Assembly: GCA_025506515.1 (NCBI GenBank)
Contig: JACCIX010000989.1
Span: 1 to 64,000, forward strand
Direction: 5' to 3'
DNA: 64,000 nucleotides
Source of the DNA: Flaveria trinervia
Taxonomy: Eukaryota; Streptophyta; Magnoliopsida; Asterales; Asteraceae
Part shown: one piece after another, positions 23,415-33,604 of the stretch
Numbering within the stretch: position 1 is the first letter of the stretch
Layout of the letters: each line of letters begins with the position of its first letter
Program-made: the position numbers and the translations under genes
The notes under the pieces: generated by a model
Databases searched by the model: none
What the model was told of the DNA's origin: nothing
What the model saw: only the letters and a program-made list of their open reading frames with translations

Positions 23415-24127
23415 TGACAGGATATTAGTGATCTCAAGTTTGATGGATTAGAGTGTAACGCAGCGGAATAAGAAAATAAGAACCAAATTAGACAAATTAT
23501 TAGCAAGAATTTGATATTCGTAAGCATTAAAGAACAAATACGGTTGTAAAGAGAGAATAGATTTCTGTGAAAAGGAATGTTTCAATAATATCAAATGTTT
23601 CTGCTCAAATCATTCAATATTACAATAAGGTTGACACTCCTTATATAGAGTGCAATCACTGCTGATATCACGGGATAGTGACATCTGGCAGATTTATTAC
23701 AAAATAACTAAAACTTAACAAACTACTGAAGTGTTCACAACTACTGAGAACATATCATAGTGCTAAGTATAAAACTAAAACTAAATACGAACTAATTAAA
23801 CTACAATGACTGAAGAACAAGCTCTTCAGTCGTTTTACAAACCACTGAAAGGAAAACATAAAACTACTGAAAGAAAACCGTCACAACTAGTGAAGAAGCC
23901 TCTTCAGCTGTTGTGACAACGACTGAACTTGGTCTTCAGCACTTGTCTTCAGACTTGTCTTCAGCACTTGTGTCTTCAGACTTTGTCTTCAGCACTTGTC
24001 TTCAGACTTTGTCTGCAGATTGTGTCTTCAAACTTTGTCTTCAGCTGTTGTGGACTTCAACAGTTGTTGTGACGTCTGTGGGACTTAAGGTTTTTCTGAT
24101 CCGACTCATTGGTCTTTTAGTCCAACA
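23415..24127 (-). repeat. A2 5' LTR (divergent family A subtype)
   Basis: 713 bp with TG...CA ends. Same general plan as the other family A LTRs (CTTCAG-rich U3, TATA-like cttatatagag near 23640, a hairpin around 23806-23835 with one changed base in an arm), but shorter and with a simpler run of CTTCAGACTTTGTCTTCAGC units near 23930-24050. It has no matching partner in the window. Confidence 0.88.
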
Positions 24128-24156
24128 CTCTTTGTATTGTTCTTTTTATTGAAATA

Positions 24157-24305
24157 ACATTCCTGAGTTGAATGATTATTTTTGTTGCAAATAGCACAAT
24201 GTTTGTTGAAGTAGCAGTCAAATGTCATGTGATTGTCATATTGCAACAATAACTGCTCAAGTAACAATCTTTAGTATTGCGATTTTTCATATCACACCAT
24301 TTGCA
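24157..24305 (-). other. Three tandem CX2CX4HX4C-type motifs in C1 gag
   Basis: Minus-strand motif 1 (24305-24264) is CKWCDMKNRNTKDC, where Arg replaces His. Motif 2 (about 24255-24214) keeps NHMTFDC but lost its first two Cys. Motif 3 (24198-24157), CAICNKNNHSTQEC, is intact. Start-to-start distance from 1 to 3 is 107 nt, close to two 18-residue periods with one base lost, so this looks like a tandem duplication of a knuckle module. Confidence 0.7.
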
Positions 24306-26168
24306 ATATATATCCTCTGATTCTTCATCTGAGTTGATTGCTTTCTTCTTCTTTGTCAACTTTTGAGGCTTTCCATCCTTCTCCAAATTTTCAGTTGATT
24401 TATCAGTTATCATCTTTTGAGGCTTTGATTGTTTGTTGTTGATTTTTCCTTCCTTAGATCATCTACTGATTTAATGGATTGGTTTTCCATAGATCTGCTA
24501 CTGAAAAATATTTCTTTTCAGTAAGTTCTGCTGATAGTTTCTTCTTTCCTTTTTCTACGGAGGATGTGTGTACTTCCTCAATAGATGTACACTTTTCTAT
24601 CTCTTCCTTTGAAGGTTTTTGTTGCTGATGTAGTCCTTGAAGACCTTCATTTAATTGAGTTATTCTATTGCAAATAGTATTTAGCATGTTTCTTTGTTTT
24701 GGTGGATCTGGAAACATTGATTTTTCAAGAACATTTGGAATGATTGTTTCAAGAGCAACATTCTTACCAATGTTCAGTAGACCATCATCATGTTCATCAG
24801 AATCATCTAAGTCATCACACTCATCAAAGTCATATTCTGAGTCATTTGTTAATATTTTCTCATTCAGAATACTCAGTTTCATCATGATTAACTTGTTTAT
24901 TAGAGTTTTTTTCAAACTTGGTGCAAGGCACCAAATGATTTGACAAGTTGTTTGTCATTGATTCAGGTAAAAGTGAGTAATTATTTTTAATAGGAGGTGC
25001 AACAACATTATATCCCAAACCATACATGTTCTTTGATTCAATATGAGAATTTAATAATTTCTCATATTGTTGAAATAAAAGTTGAAACTTCTGAAGTTTC
25101 ATTTCAATTGATGCATGATCGGCCATGGATTTGGTTAAGAAAGTGGTCACATGCTCAACTTGGGCTTTTAGAATATAATTTTCTAAAACAAGTTTATCTA
25201 AATCATATTGTAAAGAGTTAATATTGATTTGATATAATTTATGTTCTCTTACATGTGATTCATTCAAAATCATTGTTTCTTTAACTTTATCAGCCAATTG
25301 TTGAGCATGGTCTCTATATCTTTCTACTTCCTCAACATAGTTTGATGAACATAATCTATCTCTTACCTCTCTAGCCAGGGTGGAACTTTGTTTTCCATGT
25401 GAGCCATTAATGCTTGATTTTCTTCCAAGACTTCCTTCTCATACATACTCCAGTCACATGTTCCATCTTATAGAATGATCAGGCCAGTTTCTTTAAATTT
25501 ACTTGTTCCTTCTCATGTATATGTGGCTGGTAGGGATGAGTTGGTCAGTTGTGGATGTCTAAAAGAGCTTTGAGATGATGATGGTTGTTGAGACTCATGT
25601 TGCTGTTGTTGTGCCAAGTCAGGATTTGATTGTTGATTATATTCTCTAGAGAAATATCTATAGACATTGCACTGGAAACATCATACCTATGGCTTATCCA
25701 TACCAATCTTTGATGATTTGCTTGCTGCAACCAAGTTTTTATTTCTCCTAAGATATTGTTTAGCTCTGTGAGCAATCATTGCCATTTGCCATTGTAGATC
25801 CACTCTTCTACTATATCTGGATGTAGTTCTTCCAAGTCTTGCTGGCAAATGATGGCAGATGTTAATGAGCTTCTCAAAAAAGCTTGAAAACTTGAACTGA
25901 AAGCTACAAAGGCTGCTTTTTGTTCTTCCGAGTCTAGAACAACAGTGATGGGCTCAGTTTGGTTGATATTTGATGAAGACTTTGTTGTAGATGTTTCTCT
26001 TCTATCATCAAAATTTTTTTCAGACTTACTTTGAGAAGATTTCTTTGAAAGTTTTCATGCATAGAAACTTACTTCCACTTCATCTTCACTCAAAGTACAA
26101 GAGTCATCACTGTCATTGTTGGAAATAAAGCCACTTCCAGCACTTTTTGTTTCATTAAAATTTTAGGG

Positions 26169-26932
26169 TGAGACATGTGTTCTCACACTCCTTGTGGGAC
26201 CCTGAAAGGATTATATATGCCAATTCAATTGGTGAGTTGATGGTTGTTCTACTGGAGTTCCTATAAGTCCAAGTGTCGAAGCGGATGAAGACCCTGCAGT
26301 AGAAGAACAAGTGTTGGCTTACCGCATTGTTAATGCGAAAGAGAAATAACAAATGCTAACAAATGTCTGTTCTTCCGCATTAACAAATACGGAAGACAAG
26401 AATAGATGCAGACAAGATTTCGTTCATCCGCATTTGCCAATGCGGATGACTGGACAAGAATGCACATAAGTATTTGTTCATCGGCATTACCCAATGTAGA
26501 TGACCAACATACTAATGCGGAAGAGCAAGTGAAGAAATGCTGATCAAGTCCAACTCATCCGTATTTGCCAATGCGGATGAACAAGAAGAAATGCTAATGA
26601 AGACATAGACTAGTTCTCATGTATAGGTCAAGGGTAGTTTAGTCATTTTGTAAAAAAAAGGCAACTTGTCTGCCTATAAATAGAATAGAGAACCTCATAC
26701 CTGAGGCGACACAATATAGACAATCATAATATTTTGTATTACACATTCTCTAGGTATATTAATTACTGTTCTTGCAAAAACTCTATCATTTATTCTAATC
26801 AATCACCTTATCAATACATACAAAGCACTTATGAGTGTATTCTTGCATTAAATGTTTATTGATTGTTTGTTTCCTCCATTCAATCTCTGACTTGATCACC
26901 ATATTCGATCCTAAGTGAGATTATCATTCTCA
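26169..26932 (+). repeat. Solo LTR inserted in C1 gag (edges approximate)
   Basis: About 764 bp from TGAGACATGTG to TCATTCTCA with no internal retrotransposon sequence. It carries its own plus-strand promoter (ctataaatag at 26674-26683) and four palindromic motifs in U3. The same gag resumes on both sides. A clear 5-bp target duplication could not be identified; 'ttctcac' occurs near both ends. The family differs from A, B and C1. Confidence 0.62.
26372..26579 (+). repeat. Four spaced palindromic motifs in the solo LTR U3
   Basis: Units at 26372-26393, 26425-26448, 26479-26502 and 26556-26579. The second is a perfect hairpin: arms catccgcatt and aatgcggatg around a 4-base loop. The fourth has one change and the first and third more. 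Spacing is about 53-77 bases. Confidence 0.8.
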
Positions 26933-27601
26933 CCAACCGGTCACTCTTGTTTCTTGATTTTTCACCCATTTCAAAAGCCTTAACTTTAGCTACAATGTAT
27001 CTAAACCAGTTTCTTTGAGGTCAGTAGTGTTCTAGAACATGGACATTATTTGCTTCCAACTTTCTAGCAAAGCATGGAGCATCTTTTTGTTTAATTCCTC
27101 ATTTGTATATTTCAACTTTAAGATATTCATCTCTGTTACAAGTTACATAAATCTATGGAGTTGTTGAGGAATCCATTCACCCTCAGTATGATGAAATGTT
27201 TCATATTGTGATGAAGAGATTCTCTCCTAATGCTTCTGATTTCATCACTCCATTCACAGAGTGTATGTAGAATTTTCCACAAGGAGTTTTCTATTTTATA
27301 ATTTTCACATCTGGTTAATATTTCTTTAGGTAAAGCCATACTAAGCAAGTTGTATGCTTTAATTTGAACTTTCACCTTCTTAATATCATCAGGTGACAGA
27401 TCCTTTGTACTTATAGGTTGATTGTTGTCATTGTAATCCGGCCTAAAGAGTGGGTGGAATATAAGGACATTCAGTTATTGAAACCCATAAGTCAGAGTCT
27501 GTATAATTCACACGATTCCTGAACTTGATTTTCCAGGACTTAAAATCTGCTTTAGTTTCCAACTATGAAGGTTGGTAGGATGATCAACCAAAGTTACTCA
27601 T

Positions 27602-28026
27602 GTTTAGTTAAAGTCTAAGATTTTAACTATTATAAGTATCGTTTGAGTAATGAATTAATTAGTGACAAAAATTAACAATAATTAAGCAATTGAGGTCACG
27701 AATGACGAAATCCATTTAATGATATTAAATTAACAAATCAAGGATTTTGTTAATGAATTAGTTCAAAAAGTTTGAACAGTTGATAAATGTAAATCAATAA
27801 ACCAGATCACCTATTCAATTGATTTGAATATTGATCTAAGTTAATCAAGAAATCGAACAGTACCCGGTCAAAGAAAATTCATTGTTTTTAGTATTCACAC
27901 AAAAACGATTTGCTTTTAAAAGAAACAGTCGATCTAATCAGCAAAACTGACAAATCTAATTAAAAACAAGCAAATAGTTAAACACTTTTAACAATGATAG
28001 ATCAGTTAGTCTAAATCAATGAGCAC
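27602..28026 (-). other. C1 5' leader between PBS and gag
   Basis: AT-rich non-coding sequence. Nothing else recognised in it. Confidence 0.6.
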
Positions 28027-28041
28027 TTGGCTCTGATACCA
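28027..28041 (-). other. C1 primer-binding site
   Basis: Minus strand TGGTATCAGAGCCAA, two bases from the LTR terminus at 28044. Confidence 0.9.
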
Positions 28042-28043
28042 CC

Positions 28044-28866
28044 TGTGAATCCTAGAATCATAATCAGGAAGTTTCAGTGTGAAAGGAAATCAATTTAATG
28101 TTTGCGGAATTAATATTAACCTTGTTTAATTTTGATGAATGATATTAGATATAATGAATGATGATTATGACGAACACAAGGATATGAACACAAATAATAA
28201 GCAAACAAGATTTAATTCAAACGTATTTCATTAAAATTGATTAATGATTATAGATGAATAAATAATGAATACTATAAACAATAAATTATATGAACATGTT
28301 GTTGTTGATGTGATGACTGCTAGGGTTTATGTGTTTGTGAATTGATGTGATGTTTGGGTTTGCTGTGTCATTGTTCGAGTGTTTGTGTACATCTCTTGTG
28401 TCTATTGTGTGTTTTGATGTAAAACCTAGGATCCATATTTATAGGCACGTGTGTTTCAGTTAAGGAATCACCAGATCTCTTAGGATTTGCAAAACTGTCT
28501 TGTTGACGTGTTGACTTGTAACACTTGTATTATTTTAGATACAAGTGTTTGGACTCCATAGCTACATAGTCTTCCATTGGTGATTGTTAATCCGCAAGAG
28601 TCTTCTTCTTCCAAAGTTACATTGTTCTTCTAAAGCTATCTTGTTTTTTCCAAAGTTACTTTGTTCTTCCGAAGCTCTCTTGTTCTTCTGAAGGGATCTT
28701 CACTTCCAACTTCAGAGCTGGTTGTTCATCCACAAATGATATTCGGAAGTACTTTACATTTAAGAAACATATCTACGAAAGGACAAAATGTTCATCTGTA
28801 TATGTTTCTTACCCTTGATCAAGTTCAGTAATTCACCAATTATAATAGTTGTACGTGCACTCATAC
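28044..28866 (-). repeat. C1 5' LTR (right edge uncertain)
   Basis: Left edge fixed by the PBS (tgtgaatcc at 28044). A minus-strand TATA box tataaata lies at 28443-28436, preceded by cacgtg, so U3 extends to the right. U3 contains a 19-bp tandem repeat at 28612-28688. The outer edge is hidden because there is no second LTR to compare. Confidence 0.68.
28612..28688. repeat. 19-20 bp tandem repeat, four units, in C1 LTR U3
   Basis: Units at 28612-28630, 28631-28650, 28651-28669 and 28670-28688, each of the form (c/t)(A/G)AAG(C/T)T...TTGTTCTTC. Likely a promoter-proximal repeat on the minus strand. Confidence 0.8.
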
Positions 28867-29036
28867 ACAAATCAACACATATATGGGTTAACCTATATAC
28901 ATAATGCATACATCAAAGTGATGAATTATAATCATTCATTACAAGTATTGATTAAATTTCTAAGCCTATACAAAATGATATAGATCTATTGTTCCCAGAT
29001 CTAACATACTGAATCACACTTTCCCACGCCCATGTA
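28867..29036 (+). repeat. Unassigned DNA including the left part of the D1 LTR
   Basis: AT-rich DNA between the C1 LTR and B1. Because B1 is flanked by ATGTA on both sides, the bases just left of 29037 were once contiguous with 60460 onward, which is the D1 LTR. The D1 LTR must therefore begin here (tgttcccag near 28990 is one candidate TG start). Confidence 0.5.
29032..29036. repeat. Left target-site duplication of B1 (atgta)
   Basis: Identical to 60455-60459 directly after the 3' LTR. A perfect 5-bp duplication is the size made by Copia integrases. Confidence 0.9.
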
Positions 29037-29813
29037 TGTAGAGAATATGCATAGAGGCTGAAGCAACCAAAGTCTTTCTGCATGCATGCTGCATAAGTAC
29101 TCAAGAAAAATGCTTCAGAAGTTTCACACATGCAACATAAATATTCTAAGTGTGAAATCATCCGAAGCCAAGACCAAGATCTTCCAAAGCCAAAGACAAA
29201 GTCTTCCGAAGCTCCACACTTGAAGACAGATTTCTTCCGAAGACTTTTAACTACATGCTTTATCTAATGTACTTTTCCATAAAGTTGGACCCCTTTCTAC
29301 TGCAACTCTGTAAAGTCACCAACTTACATGAGTTGGTGAAAAGGTCCATGATTTTAGTAATTGTACATTGAGGTCTTGAGTGTGTAAGATTTCTACTTCA
29401 TGTACTTTATCCTTTTTGTAATAGATAAGGATGTGAGCTATGGCATGTCATAGTCATAAAGTCAAAAAGGCAATTTGCCTTTTTTACTCTAAAATTGATT
29501 TTGTTTTGAGTCTAGTCAATTTTATTAGCTGGCTTTCATAGTATGGCCTGCTGTAGGATGTATTATAAGTATCTCATATTTTTGTAACTTTATATTTATG
29601 CTTTGTAACACTTGTAATAGAACATTGAGGAAGCAATATACTGCAATCTTGAAAACCATCTTACTGCGCATCTTGCTCTTGTGTTCTGTCTCCTAATTAC
29701 TTCTGTTCTTAGTATCTTCACTTGTGGTTAATCCAGTTCATAGTTTGATTATGTTGGTTACTCTCCTCTTTGTGTTGTTGTGTTGTATTTAACTACCCTT
29801 CAACGGTCCTGCA
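29037..29813 (+). repeat. B1 5' LTR
   Basis: 777 bp, TGTAGAGAAT...GGTCCTGCA. U3 carries CTTCCGAAG-type motifs (about 29160-29245). TATA-like tattataag at 29561-29569. Compared with 59649-60454 there are frequent base changes and a roughly 20-base length difference in the CTTCCGAAG tract. Confidence 0.9.
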
Positions 29814-29815
29814 TT

Positions 29816-29830
29816 TGGTATTAGAGCATT
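29816..29830 (+). other. B1 primer-binding site, one base changed
   Basis: tggtattagagcatt, i.e. the initiator tRNA-Met site with C changed to T, two bases after the LTR. Confidence 0.85.
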
Positions 29831-29896
29831 CAGGCTCTTGATATAAGATCTCACCATCTTAAAATCCCTCACTCACACAAATATTAAAATTTTCAA

Positions 29897-31880
29897 ATGG
29901 TAGCCATTTCAAAAACTGATATAAAAACTGGAACCATGAACAAGTCCCCACTGATCACTCTTGATGACTTTGACACTTGGTGTATGAGATGGAAGGTTTC
30001 ATCAGGTCTCTAGACTCAAGAATCTGTGAGTGTATTGAGAATGGACCTTACATACCTTGAAGAACTGGACTATATCCATCCAGATGATCTTGAATACATG
30101 GAGATAGTCCAGCTGATGCTCTTCTCACTCATGAGCCAAGAAGTTCTACAAGTGGACTAGAAGGAATTTTCCAAGCAGTGCAACCAGTGGAAAGTTTGGC
30201 CTGGACAAAGGCAAAGTCAAGTGTTACAACTGTAACTTGTTGGGCCACTTTGCTAGGTAGTGTAAGGCAACAAGAACAAATGGTGGCCAAACATAGTGCA
30301 GACCCAACTACACTGACAAAGCTCCCCAGAATGAGAAGCCAAAGTAGGAGGCTGCTGTTGTTATTGAAGACAAAAGCTTTGACTGGAGCTTTCAGGTGGA
30401 AGATGCTTCTCCAAACTAAGCACTCATGGCAGATCATCATGAAGCCAAGGTATTGGAACATCTCTGTACCCCTGAATGCATTGCTAAAGTTAATAGATAC
30501 AAGTCCTATAATTCGGAGATGAGCTCTGATCTTGAGTTCTTAAACATTTTAAAAGATGATTTTAGAAAGTCTAAAAATGATTAAAAACTGAAGATAGAGG
30601 ACTTAGAGAAAACTATTTCCGTTCTAAAAGATGAGCATATAGATTTTAGGACTCAGATCAAGGATCTCATAACCAAGCTGACTGAGTGCCAGGCTGAGCT
30701 TGTGATCAGCAAAGCCAGGGCAGACAAGTGTGTTCTTGAAGAAGAGACCTTCAAGAACATGATATCCTCATCCCTGCACAACAAAGTGTGCTATCAAAAC
30801 AAGTAGGGACTAGGACCAAATGAGATAGCTCCTCCACACACAATCTTGTGTGTAAGATCACCTTGGTATGGAACTTATGAAGATGATCTTCCTCTCATAG
30901 ATACTTTGAGTTAAAAGGATGATGAAGTTATAGTGAAGAATTCCACTGAGAAGAGTGAAGAGGAGGATTGTAAGAAGGGCCACTATCCTTCTGAGTAGAA
31001 GAAGAAGATTGTGATGACCAAGTCAATAAGGAAGAACTTGATTAGAAAGAACAAGAGGAAAGCAAAGAAGGCTTAAGAGATCAAGGCTACTTTTGACTCC
31101 AAGCATAACCAATTTTTTATTTCTGTAGGTTTTGAAGTAGTAAAGACTGAAGACATCAACCTAAACTCTTCTGCTAAGAGTTCTGGTTCTTGTTCAAATC
31201 ATCTCAGTACCAAGAAGAAGACTGATCTGTTGTGTGCCACTGCTACACAGCCTAGAACATCAAACTCCAAGAACAGTCCTCAGCCCAAAAGGACTGTCTT
31301 AGCATGTGCAAAGATGAGGGTGGAGAATTGATGTGACCAAAGTTAGTCTTGCTCTCAAAATGCTCTTGGGAAGAAGAAAATGGAGTGTGTTATGTGTGAG
31401 AGTACTGCTCATCTTGCTAAGGATTGTCCATACAATCCTAAGGGTACTCTACACATGATCAAACCAAAGACTTCTATGGGTTCAAAGAAGATTCAAACTT
31501 CGGATGGAAAATCTGTTTCCTTCGGAAGCCCCAAAACCAAGAAGAAGGCAAGTGGAAAATTGCCTTCAGAAGAAAAGTTGGTCTTGGAAGGAAAGAATAC
31601 TTCCGAAGCACTGAAGTCGGTTGTAGTGTCTGCAAAATCTTCTCAAGGTTCAGTCATCAAAACTTCCGAAGTATCAAAAGCTTTTGAAGTGTTGAAGGTC
31701 AAATCAAAGACTCCAAAAGTGGTGTGGAAGTCTAAGAAAGACCAAGTGACTGAGAATTTTCCATCAACAACAGCTCAGGATCCTCCTAGCACCACCATAG
31801 GATCTATTACTGTTGCATTACCTTCTATTTCTCTTAATGAGCCCAAGAAAAGTAAGGCTTGGGTTTCCAAATGTAACTAA
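29897..31880 (+). pseudogene. gag: B1 gag with internal deletion
   Basis: ATG 29897 starts MVAISKTDIKTGTMNKSPLITL and continues through the Trp-rich start of gag to ENGPYIP near 30058. There it jumps straight to LDYIHPDDLEYMEI: the roughly 0.7 kb that holds the UBN2-like capsid core in A4 and D1 is missing. First knuckle 30222-30263 (CYNCNLLGHFAR-stop-C, Glu codon now TAG). A charged, probably helical region follows, then an intact second knuckle CVMCESTAHLAKDC at 31386-31427. A Lys/Ser-rich tail ends KAWVSKCN and TAA 31878-31880. Only the last 166 codons are open. Confidence 0.82.
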
Positions 31881-31898
31881 TCATTTTCTTTATACAGG
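31878..31898 (+). promoter_or_regulatory. gag stop followed by acceptor-like tract (B1)
   Basis: TAA, then atcattttctttatacag|gg type sequence before the protease frame, which is +1 relative to gag. Same layout as in family A. Confidence 0.45.
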
Positions 31899-32797
31899 GA
31901 CAGCCGAAGACAAACAAAATGTCTAGATCATTGATAGTGGTTGTTCAGGCACATGACATGCAATAGGTCACCACTCCAGAACATTGAAAGGATTGATGAA
32001 GGGTGAGTTTCCTTTAGAGGAGATGAAGGTGGTTACATTTTTGGAAGGGGCAAGGTCATAAATGGTAAGCTAAGCATTAAAAAGGTAAACTTTCTTAAGA
32101 AGCTTGGGTACAATCTTTTAAGTGTATCCTAATTTTGTGATTAGAGTCATAACAAGCTCTTTACTGACCATGGGTGCATTGTTCTCAATGCCCGGGGTGA
32201 TCATTCCTCATGAGCGTATTTTGCTAAGAGTCCCCGGGAAAGGGAACATCTACAAGACGGATCTGCAAGAACCACCTCCCTCTAGAGAAGTTTCATGCTT
32301 TCTGTCTAAAGCAAATACTGATGAGTCTTTCCTATGGCATAAAAGAATGTGCCAGGTAAACTTTAAAAACATGAATAAACTGAATAAGAATGATTTGGTA
32401 ACTAGAATGCCATAGAAAGAGTTTACAAGTGATGACCAATGTCTTGCATGCCTAAAAGGGAAGCAACATAAGGTATCTCACAAGCCTAAGGAAAGGAACT
32501 CATCACTACAACCCTTCACTTGTTACATATGGATCTCTGTTGCCCCACCAGTGTAATGAGCCTAGGAAGGACCTCTTATTGTTTGGTGATCACAGATGAC
32601 TTTACAAGATTCGTTTGGGTCTTTTTCCTTAGAACTAAGGATGAGACTCCTAAGATTTGGAAGAATTTCATCTTAAAGATTGAGAATCAATCTGATCACA
32701 AGGTCAAAATCATAAGATGTGATTAGGGAACTAAATTTAAGAACTAAATCCTTGATGCATTTTATGATGAAAAGGGTATTACAAGACAATACAGTGT
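31898..32797 (+). pseudogene. pol: B1 pol, protease and first part of integrase
   Basis: D-S-G at 31933-31941, but the following HMT is lost to a one-base shift. GAG-pre-integrase near 32122-32410 with LWHKRM and a Cys pair near 32450 (CLACLKGKQHKVS). Integrase core has MDLCCPTSVMSLGR (first Asp) and TDDFTRFVWVFFLRTKDE. The second catalytic Asp region near 32719 is spoiled by TAG. It stops at the B2 insertion after GITRQYS. Confidence 0.85.
32793..32797. repeat. Left target duplication of B2 (agtgt)
   Basis: Compare agtgc at 55513-55517 on the far side and agtga at 54719-54723 before the B2 5' LTR: three versions of one site in the integrase codons for Y-S-A. Confidence 0.7.
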
Positions 32798-33585
32798 TGT
32801 AGGACCGGTGAAGGGGGTTCACTTCCAACACAACAACACAAAGAGGAGATTAACTAAACTCAAACAAACAGTAAACTGGATTAACCACAATAGAGACACT
32901 AAGAACACAAGTAATGTAAGAGACAAAACACAAGTATATGGTTTTCAAGAATACAGTGTATTGCTTTCCCTATGTTCTATTACAAGTGTTACAAAGCATA
33001 TCCATAATGTTACAAGAACAGGAGATAGTTATACTAGATCCTACAGCTGGCCATACTATGAAAGGCAACTGGATACAATTGACTAGACTCAAAACAAAAT
33101 CAATTGTAGTGTCAAAAAGATAGATTGCATTTTGACTTTGTGACTATGACATGCCATAGCTCGCATCCTTATCTATTACAAAAAGGATAAACTACATGAA
33201 GTAGACAGTTTACAGACTCAAGACCTCAATGTACAGTTACCAAAAGTATGGACCTTTTCACCAACTCATGCAAGTTGGTGACTATACAGAGATGCAGCAG
33301 AAAGGTGTCCACCTTTATGAAATAGTACATGAGATGAAGCATGTTACTAAAAGTCTTCGAAAGAAATCTATCTTCAAGAGTTGAGGCTTCAGAAGACTTT
33401 GCCTTTGAAGCTTCAGAAGACTTCATCTTTGGCTTCGGAAGATATTGGTCTTGGCTTCGGAAGATTTCACACTTAGAATATTCTTGTTGCACATGTGAAA
33501 CTTCCGAAGCATTCTTCTTCAATACTTATGCAACATGCATGCATAATGTCTTTGGTTGCTTTAGCCTCTATGCATATTCTCTACA
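32798..33585 (-). repeat. B2 3' LTR
   Basis: 788 bp, read on plus from TGTAGGACC to CTCTACA; the reverse complement of the B1 LTR type. It is followed on the right by a family B polypurine tract, which identifies it as the 3' LTR of a minus-strand element. CTTCGGAAG motifs at about 33430-33510. Confidence 0.88.
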
Positions 33586-33600
33586 AACTTCCCCTAGGCT
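33586..33600 (-). other. B2 polypurine tract
   Basis: Minus strand agcctaggggaagtt directly before the LTR; the B1 version reads cctagggggagtt with one more G. Confidence 0.85.
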
Positions 33601-33604
33601 GATG

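Larger units (their letters stand above)
4177..24127 (-). mobile_element. A2: family A element interrupted by A3, 3' end lost
   Basis: On the minus strand: 5' LTR (24127-23415), PBS, first codons of gag (23188-23132), then the A3 insertion, then the rest of gag (10731-7946), pol (7928-4638) and 460 bp of post-pol spacer ending at 4177. The env-like region, polypurine tract and own 3' LTR, about 4 kb in A3 and A4, are absent. The spacer stops abruptly at the A1 LTR. Its gag around the second knuckle and its 713-bp LTR are divergent from A1, A3 and A4, so A2 is a distinct, probably older, subfamily. Confidence 0.82.
24128..27601 (-). pseudogene. gag: C1 gag, degraded and interrupted
   Basis: ATG at 27601 (MSNFG). 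Then VNYTDSDLWVSITECPYIPP near 27510, UBN2-like core (AYNLLSMALPKEILTR) near 27350, and a KVKAFEMGEKS stretch near 26970, followed by the solo LTR. Gag resumes near 26150 with an acidic SNNDSDDSCTLSEDE run, continues to a WLQQANHQR region and a decayed first knuckle near 25690 (CFQCNVYRYFSREY: G, H and last C changed). A long heptad-like segment (25297-24900) ends in MYGLGYNVVAPP. A cluster of three further Cys motifs (24157-24305) finishes it. No open frame spans it. Confidence 0.75.
24128..28866 (-). mobile_element. C1: gag-only remnant of a third Sirevirus-like element
   Basis: Minus strand: LTR (right edge uncertain, between about 28760 and 29030; 28866 is a candidate), PBS at 28041-28027, leader, gag 27601-24128. 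The element is cut at its gag C-terminus by the A2 LTR, so A2 probably inserted into it; the rest would lie beyond the left edge. A plus-oriented solo LTR interrupts gag. Many substitutions to stop codons as well as indels indicate an old copy. Confidence 0.72.

Noticed and set aside
26169..26932. MITE or host promoter
   Set aside because: TG...CA ends, a TATA box and polyadenylation-type AT-rich part in LTR order, and gag resuming on both sides fit a solo LTR better; the missing target duplication keeps the edges uncertain.
29160..29245. CTTCCGAAG motifs as heat-shock elements
   Set aside because: TTC and GAA are separated by one base, not the two of a canonical heat-shock element, so the name is not justified.
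30178..30522. Open stretch of 114 codons on the plus strand in B1
   Set aside because: It is a shifted frame of the gag knuckle region; the correct frame shows CYNCNLLGHFAR followed by TAG and C.
32798..33585. Several small open frames on the plus strand rich in Thr/Asn
   Set aside because: They read the B2 LTR backwards; both edges and the neighbouring polypurine tract identify it as an LTR.
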